From the NCBI GenBank assembly GCA_949126835.1, contig OX421506.1, positions 18,925,215 through 18,989,214 on the forward strand: DNA of 64,000 nt, read 5' to 3'. Positions 58,420 through 64,000 of this stretch are shown here, in pieces. Under the pieces are notes generated by a model, which made no database searches, was not told the origin of the DNA, and was given only the letters and a program-made list of their open reading frames with translations. Each line of letters opens with the position of its first letter. Position 1 is the stretch's first letter. A program made the position numbers and the translations under genes. The stretch comes from Anisus vortex (taxonomy: Eukaryota > Mollusca > Gastropoda > Planorbidae).

Positions 58420-61400
58420 ATGGCTTCGAATATATCAAGTGAGGAACTTAATGCCATGTCATTTGCTGAATTAAAAGAATTAGCTGAGTCCTTTGGGATT
58501 GAGGCAGGACAGGCAAGACCTAATCGTAATCGTTTGACCAAAGAAATTATGACATGTTTGAACGGGCAGAATGCCATGAACACTGGTAGTGTAGTTGAAG
58601 TGGGACAGAACGATATCAATGAAGGTTATGTAGCTCCCAGTGGGGGCGAGGTAATTGCCCACGGAGACGAGGTAAGAAATATGTCATCTAGATCATCAAA
58701 CAATGATGAAGATGAAGGGTTGAGTGAAAACCTAAAATTCCAATTAGCTATGAAGAGAATGGAATTGGAAAGAATTAGGATAGAAAATGAAAGAATTAGG
58801 ATAGAAACTGAAAGGGAAAATGAAAGAATTAGGATTGAAAGCAGAGAAAGGATAGAGATGGCACGCATGAACAGACCTGACCATCGTAGGGACAGCAATG
58901 GTATGGATATTAGCGCAATGAAGCAACACTTGCCTATATTCAGAGAAGAAGATGTTCAAGATTTCTTTTTGCTTTTTGAGAGGATAGCTGTAGATTATCA
59001 GTTCCCTGATGATAAGATGGCTTTATTGTTAAGGTCAACTCTCAACAAAGGAAAAGCATTGGACGTAGTGTTGAGTTTAACACCCGAGGAAATAAATGAC
59101 TATGAAGTAATCAAAGATAGGGTGCTAAAAAGTTATTCCCTGACACCAGAAAAATATAGAAAGCTATTTAGAGACAGAAAGAAGGCATATGATCAAACTC
59201 ATGTAGACTTTTTGAGACAAAAGGAGAAAATGTTAGAACAGTGGCTAAGGTCACAGAATGTAAGTGAGTTTGATAAACTCAAGAACCTAATATTGTTTGA
59301 GGAATTCAATGATTGTATTCGAGTGGATATTAAAACTCACATCTCAGACCGAGGGGTTGAAGATGTGCATGAAGCTGCTAGATTGGCAGATAACTATGCC
59401 ATAATTCACGCCAGCATAAAGCCATATTATGCTGACAAACCCAAAGTGCACAAACCAGAGTCCAAGGAGGCTAGTAAACCAAAAGAGACAAGTGAAAACA
59501 ATAATAAGAACAGTGGTGTAAATAATAATAGTAACTTAGTTCATTTCAGGAAGCAGACAGATGTAAATAAAGCAAAGGTGGTATGTTTCAATTGCAAGAA
59601 AGAGGGCCACATGAAGAAAGATTGTTGGATCCTTACCAAGAAGCAAGGTGCTATTCTACACTGTGCCAGAGGGCAGAAAGATAGCAAGCAGACAGAAGAA
59701 GTGTGCAACACAGGGTCAAGAAACTCAAAAGAAATGCGGCCGGCATCGCCCATAGTTGTGGAGTCGATGGTTTTTGAGAACAGTCTATGTAAGGTAAAAG
59801 AGAATAGCTGTACTCAATCTATTATGCTTTCAGAAGGCCGTGAGGAACAGATGGTTCCTGAAGTCCCGGAAGAGGACGACCTATCCGATTTTCGACCCTT
59901 TGTCTACGAGGGGACAGTGTCGACAGAAGTCGATGTACTCAGCAAGAAGAAAATACAGATATTACGTGACACGGGTTCTGCTGTCAGCGTGATCCTGGAG
60001 GGCAGTGTGCCGTTAACGGATGCCACCAGTACCGGTGAGTCTGTTGTGCTGAGAGGTGCTAGTATGGAGGCTGTGGAAGCTCCACTGCACAGAATAAAAC
60101 TCGAGTCGGATATTTTTACAGGTAACATCGTATTGGGAGTGTGGCGCGCACTACCCGTCAAAGGCGTTTCCATGATATTAGGAAATGACATTATGGGCGG
60201 CAGAGTCACTGTCGAGCCCATGGTTAAAGTGTTGGAGACAAAGATGGCGGAGGACAAAAACCTACGTCCTGCCAATGAACGCCCAACATGTGCACTGACA
60301 AGAGCAATGCAGAAAAAGAAGTCGGTAAAGACTCCTGCTACGCTGTGTAGTGCAACGAAAGATGTGTTTGTCTGTTCTGAAGACACACATGCGAATGAAA
60401 CAGTGATAACAGAAACACCTGACATCGATTTAAGTGCTACGTTCTTTGCTGAACTAACAACTGGTGATGCAACCGAGAACGATAACATTTTGTCACCAAA
60501 GCAGAAATTGGTGAAAGAACAATTGAATGACGAAGTAATAATGCAACTCAGAATGAAAGCTGTTGATGAAAAGACTGCAGATGCAATGGCGGAATGTTTC
60601 TACATGAAAGATGAAGTGTTGATGAGAAAGTCGAAACCGCTCAACTCAGGTACAAACGAGTGGGACAGTATTCACCAGATTGTAATACCTAAGTGCTATC
60701 GTCAAGATATACTGCGTATGGCGCATGATCTTCCTTTCGCTGGTCACATGGGAGTCCGAAAAACGCACCACCGTATCCTCCCTTACTTCTACTGGCCAGG
60801 ACTGAGAAGAGATGTCGAACAATACTGCAAGACTTGCCACGTATGCCAAATGGTAGGACGTCCTAACCAACGAATTCCTGTCGCTCCACTCCAGCCGATA
60901 CCAGCGTTCGACGAACCATTCAGTCATATACTCATTGATTGCGTGGGCCCGTTGCCGAAAACAAAAGCCGGTTTTCAATACCTGCTCACAGTCATGTGTT
61001 CATCCATTCGCTTCCCGGAAGCCATTCCGTTGCGGAACATAACAACAGTGAAGGTGGTAGACGCCCTGACAAATTTCTTCACACGTTATGGCCTACCGAA
61101 GACAGTACAGTCCGACCAGGGGACTAACTTTACTTCGAACATTTTCAAACAAGTCATGGAACAATTAGGGATAAGCCATAGGCTATCAAGTGCCTATCAT
61201 CCTGAGAGCCAGGGAGCTCTGGAAAGGTTTCATCAGACATTAAAATCGATGCTTAAAAAGTACTGTTATGAAAACGAGAAAGACTGGGATAAGGGTGTGC
61301 CTTATGTACTGTTCGCTGCAAGGGAGGCCACTCAGGAATCCTTGGGGTTTAGCCCATTCGAACTTGTGTATGGACACTCAGTCAGAGGTCCGTTGAAACT

Positions 61401-62259
61401 TCTACATGAAACTTGGCTAACGGACAGTGAACCGATTGGACTTTTGTCATATGTAGATAAATTTAAAAATAGGCTTTATCATGCTTTTAACCATGTGAAG
61501 ATTCATTTTCCACAGATGCAGGAGCGTATGAGACAGAACTATGACCGTAAAGCTACAGCTAGAACTTTTGCACCAGGTGACAAAGTTCTTGTGTTTCTAC
61601 CTTTGCAAAATCAGCCTTTAAGTGCAAAGTTTAGTGGACCCTATGAGATAGAGTCAAAGCTTGGCGAGGTCAATTATTTGATAAAGACTCCTGACCGGAG
61701 ACAAAAACAGAGGGTATGCCATATTAATTTACTTAAGCCCTATGTTTCCAGGGAAAAGAGTAAACCACGGGAGGTCCCCATGATTTCATTAGCTAGAGTC
61801 CCGACGGATTTATCTAGGATAGAATATAAGTTTGCAGAAAGTAAACTTAATAATACAGATGCCCTTAAGAGTTTAGATCCAAGGCTAGAACATCCTCCGG
61901 TAGAAGATAAGGAGAAGATTATTGAGCTGGTACATGAAAATAAGTCAATGTTTACAAATGTTCCCAGTAGGACACATGTCATAGAGCACGATGTAGTGTT
62001 AACCAATAGTGCCAGGTCTATTAAACAGCATCCATTTGACCCCATCAGACCTGAGCATATTAAATTAGATGTAAAGTATATGTTAGAAGATGACATAGGA
62101 GAAAAATGTGATAGCAAATGGTCTACACCCTGTGTGATGGTACCAAAAGCCGACCACACACTGCAGTTTTATAGAGACTTTGGGAAATTAAGTAATTTGA
62201 CAAAGACCGACTGGTATCCCATTCCCCGTATCATCGACAAGATAGAGACAAGGTCATAG
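58420..62259 (+). CDS. Gag-protease-integrase polyprotein with truncated RT (1,279 aa), plus copy
   Basis: Near-identical to the minus copy. Landmarks: CCHC knuckle about residues 388-403, protease Asp about 517, integrase zinc-finger first His about 769, catalytic Asp about 840 and 899 and Glu about 935 (35 residues between the last two), GPY/F module about 1,073. RT begins after about 1,190 and stops within the first conserved blocks. The Gag segment after MKRMELE has extra ERIRIE-type repeats. The start chosen is the first Met after the leader, shared by both copies. Confidence 0.9.
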   Translation: MASNISSEELNAMSFAELKELAESFGIEAGQARPNRNRLTKEIMTCLNGQNAMNTGSVVEVGQNDINEGYVAPSGGEVIAHGDEVRNMSSRSSNNDEDEGLSENLKFQLAMKRMELERIRIENERIRIETERENERIRIESRERIEMARMNRPDHRRDSNGMDISAMKQHLPIFREEDVQDFFLLFERIAVDYQFPDDKMALLLRSTLNKGKALDVVLSLTPEEINDYEVIKDRVLKSYSLTPEKYRKLFRDRKKAYDQTHVDFLRQKEKMLEQWLRSQNVSEFDKLKNLILFEEFNDCIRVDIKTHISDRGVEDVHEAARLADNYAIIHASIKPYYADKPKVHKPESKEASKPKETSENNNKNSGVNNNSNLVHFRKQTDVNKAKVVCFNCKKEGHMKKDCWILTKKQGAILHCARGQKDSKQTEEVCNTGSRNSKEMRPASPIVVESMVFENSLCKVKENSCTQSIMLSEGREEQMVPEVPEEDDLSDFRPFVYEGTVSTEVDVLSKKKIQILRDTGSAVSVILEGSVPLTDATSTGESVVLRGASMEAVEAPLHRIKLESDIFTGNIVLGVWRALPVKGVSMILGNDIMGGRVTVEPMVKVLETKMAEDKNLRPANERPTCALTRAMQKKKSVKTPATLCSATKDVFVCSEDTHANETVITETPDIDLSATFFAELTTGDATENDNILSPKQKLVKEQLNDEVIMQLRMKAVDEKTADAMAECFYMKDEVLMRKSKPLNSGTNEWDSIHQIVIPKCYRQDILRMAHDLPFAGHMGVRKTHHRILPYFYWPGLRRDVEQYCKTCHVCQMVGRPNQRIPVAPLQPIPAFDEPFSHILIDCVGPLPKTKAGFQYLLTVMCSSIRFPEAIPLRNITTVKVVDALTNFFTRYGLPKTVQSDQGTNFTSNIFKQVMEQLGISHRLSSAYHPESQGALERFHQTLKSMLKKYCYENEKDWDKGVPYVLFAAREATQESLGFSPFELVYGHSVRGPLKLLHETWLTDSEPIGLLSYVDKFKNRLYHAFNHVKIHFPQMQERMRQNYDRKATARTFAPGDKVLVFLPLQNQPLSAKFSGPYEIESKLGEVNYLIKTPDRRQKQRVCHINLLKPYVSREKSKPREVPMISLARVPTDLSRIEYKFAESKLNNTDALKSLDPRLEHPPVEDKEKIIELVHENKSMFTNVPSRTHVIEHDVVLTNSARSIKQHPFDPIRPEHIKLDVKYMLEDDIGEKCDSKWSTPCVMVPKADHTLQFYRDFGKLSNLTKTDWYPIPRIIDKIETRS

Positions 62260-62291
62260 CTGATACTCTATCTCGGGTGCTACATGATTGA
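62247..62291 (+). pseudogene. RNase H C-terminal remnant, out of frame (plus copy)
   Basis: DKVIADTLSRVLHD then stop, in a shifted frame across the polyprotein stop. It is the same junction as in the minus copy, so the deletion predates both insertions. Confidence 0.8.
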
Positions 62292-63518
62292 CTGAATAAC
62301 CCTATACTACTTTTTCAGATCATCTCATTTATTCATTAAGAATGTGTCATGATAACCTATCATTCGTTTGAATTTTGATTATGAAATACCTATAGAATAC
62401 TTGTATCATACAGAAGTTAAGTCTTTTGAAAGTATTAATAATTTTTATAATCATGTATAATATTGATGTTCTGATATATTGTAAATTCATTTTATTATGG
62501 AAAAGAAATTCCATTTAAATTTTGATGCACTATGCAATAAATATATATGCACGTATTTACTTGATATGGATGGATAAAAGTAATTGTCATCACATGCAAT
62601 TAAGTGGGAAAACTTTGAGCTAGTTGATTTATTATCTTGTTTTATTTTAGTTAATGAATGGAACTAAATAATAATATGTACAATTTTTATCTTAGAAAGA
62701 GATGTAATCTTAATTGGTATAAATTAATAGATAATATTGGAAATCTATTGCTAAATTGTTATATCATGGTAATAGAATGGGAAAAACTAGTGGATATTCA
62801 CTATGTTGTATAGGTTGTTATATATTCCATATATCCGGGAATGGAGGGAAACAAAGGTACCTAAAGGTGTGCACTCATTCAACCCTGAACAATCTTTTAT
62901 ATTAAACTTTTAAATTTGCCAAAAACGCATAATAGTGGATTACATTTTAATATTTAGATTACTGTAGTAATCGTAACTAGAGTGTATTTTCTCCTCGTAT
63001 TTGAGAAAAGGGGAAGTATCATCATCTTAGGTATGAACCCTGTTAATGTCAAGTTGACACTGTAATTTAAAGGGGAAGTAACCTATAGTTTGATTCGAGT
63101 TATGTATTACTTATCTTTTGGTTTGTATATTAGAAGTAAACTGTTGGAAATTGACAAGAGTTTGAGCAATGTTATATTTGTTTAATAGATTAAAACTTTT
63201 TGCAAATTTTGGTGGAAATCCACACAACTGTACATAGTTAAAATAAGAATGACTAGAATATTTTTGAATTATTTGTACTTGTTGATACATTAGTTAATAT
63301 TAATACTAACGGTGAAATATTTGTCCATCACGTTATAATCACAATTACCATTGGGTAGTGACACTTTTTATAATTTAGTTGTGCCAGTGAGCCATGTTTG
63401 CTTAAATTGTCTAATAATCTTCCATTGATTGTTGGTTATTAAAACGATAGTGTTAAGTACGAAAAATGTACCATGTTGAGTATTACTTGGGTAATTATGG
63501 TACATTATTTCTTTCATT
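62292..63518 (+). other. 1.2-kb 3' noncoding region of plus element
   Basis: AT-rich, no conserved ORF. It is closely similar to 18673-19901. No envelope gene is recognisable. Confidence 0.7.
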
Positions 63519-63529
63519 GGGTGGGGGCG
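63519..63529 (+). promoter_or_regulatory. Polypurine tract next to 3' LTR, plus element
   Basis: GGGTGGGGGCG directly precedes the 3' LTR, as in the minus copy. Confidence 0.6.
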
Positions 63530-64000
63530 TGTCATGTATATTGTTTTTCCAAGAATTGGAACACGCAATGTTTATTCTCCTCTCTCTCTCTTTTCTTACT
63601 ACACGCGATATTAGGACGTTTAGTAGGAAAACGAAAGGTTCTAGGTAATGCTGGGATTCTGTGTTGATCTCAAATTCTCAGAGTCTGGGAACGACTCATT
63701 ATTTAATAGGGGAAGTTCCTATCGTTTTTGTTATGAGTTTTGTAATGATACCATGATTTTCACCCCTACTGGTAATGGGTCTATCCCTTGCACCACTCGG
63801 ATAGTATTTAATGATTTGTTTTGTCAAAAAGACGGAGAGTTTCAAAATATGTTCCTTTGAACGTTTGTGTTTGCACTATTTTATTCTAACTGTACATAAT
63901 AGATATATTGTATATATTGAACATACCACCTGAAATAAACTATCAACAACAGTTACACTGAAGCTTCTTTGTCAAGTTACTATCCTATTGTGTTGTATAC
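63530..64000 (+). repeat. 3' LTR of plus-strand element, partial
   Basis: Begins TGTCATGTATATTG and matches the 5' LTR up to the window edge. About 200 bp should lie outside. Confidence 0.93.

Larger units (their letters stand above)
57327..64000 (+). mobile_element. Second copy of the Gmr1-like RT-less element, cut by window edge
   Basis: The 5' LTR, the full internal region and the first 471 bp of the 3' LTR are present. It inserted at the end of a GATA-type microsatellite. The architecture matches the minus copy, including the same RT/RNase H deletion. It differs by a longer leader (an extra 148-bp GT...AG segment) and a longer charged repeat in Gag. It is antisense to the large host gene. 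Confidence 0.93.

Overview
The window is eukaryotic, AT-rich DNA from an animal genome. It has GT-AG introns, LTR and LINE retrotransposons, tRNA-derived SINEs, hAT-like MITEs and a very dense set of mini- and microsatellites. An invertebrate, perhaps a mollusc, is plausible from the Gmr1-type element and the repeat mix, but the species cannot be fixed from sequence alone. No operon, CRISPR array or bacterial feature is present.

One host gene appears to occupy most of the window on the minus strand. I assembled 26 exons by hand, from 56315-56353 (most upstream seen) to 6447-6692 (stop codon). They join without frame conflict into at least 1,966 codons; the 5' end lies beyond the right edge. 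The upstream part is a run of tiny exons (30-84 bp, one of 204 bp), all phase 1-1. A 44-bp exon (27514-27557) switches to phase 0, and every later exon is phase 0-0. A 3,738-bp exon (13492-17229) encodes a charged, Ser/Arg/Lys/Asp/Glu-rich repeat protein. The last two exons encode a helix pair resembling an RIIa/DPY-30-type dimerisation-docking motif. I do not recognise the gene.

Two copies of one Ty3/Gypsy-type LTR retrotransposon lie in this region: a complete minus-strand copy (17989-24694, 4-bp target duplication) inside an intron, and a plus-strand copy (57327 to beyond 64000) upstream of the first exon seen. Both carry a single Gag-protease-integrase ORF with integrase before reverse transcriptase (the Gmr1 arrangement). 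In both, the ORF stops inside the N-terminal part of RT, and the next bases encode the last residues of RNase H in another frame. The RT and RNase H core is thus deleted in both copies, yet their LTRs are nearly identical, so the deleted form has probably moved using RT supplied in trans. The plus copy has a 148-bp GT...AG segment in its leader that the minus copy lacks exactly, as expected if the minus copy descends from a spliced RNA.

The introns are filled with tandem arrays (units of 11, 13, 17, 19, 25, 28, 41/82, 48, about 56 and 77 bp and GATA-type), several touching exons. The 77-bp array (30690-31823) is built from the 3' end and 5' splice site of a microexon, giving about a dozen tandem donor sites. 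The remaining intronic DNA holds three LINE relics, tRNA-SINEs, three full hAT-like MITEs of one family plus one truncated copy, two larger hAT-type elements with perfect 8-bp target duplications, and two inverted-repeat elements.
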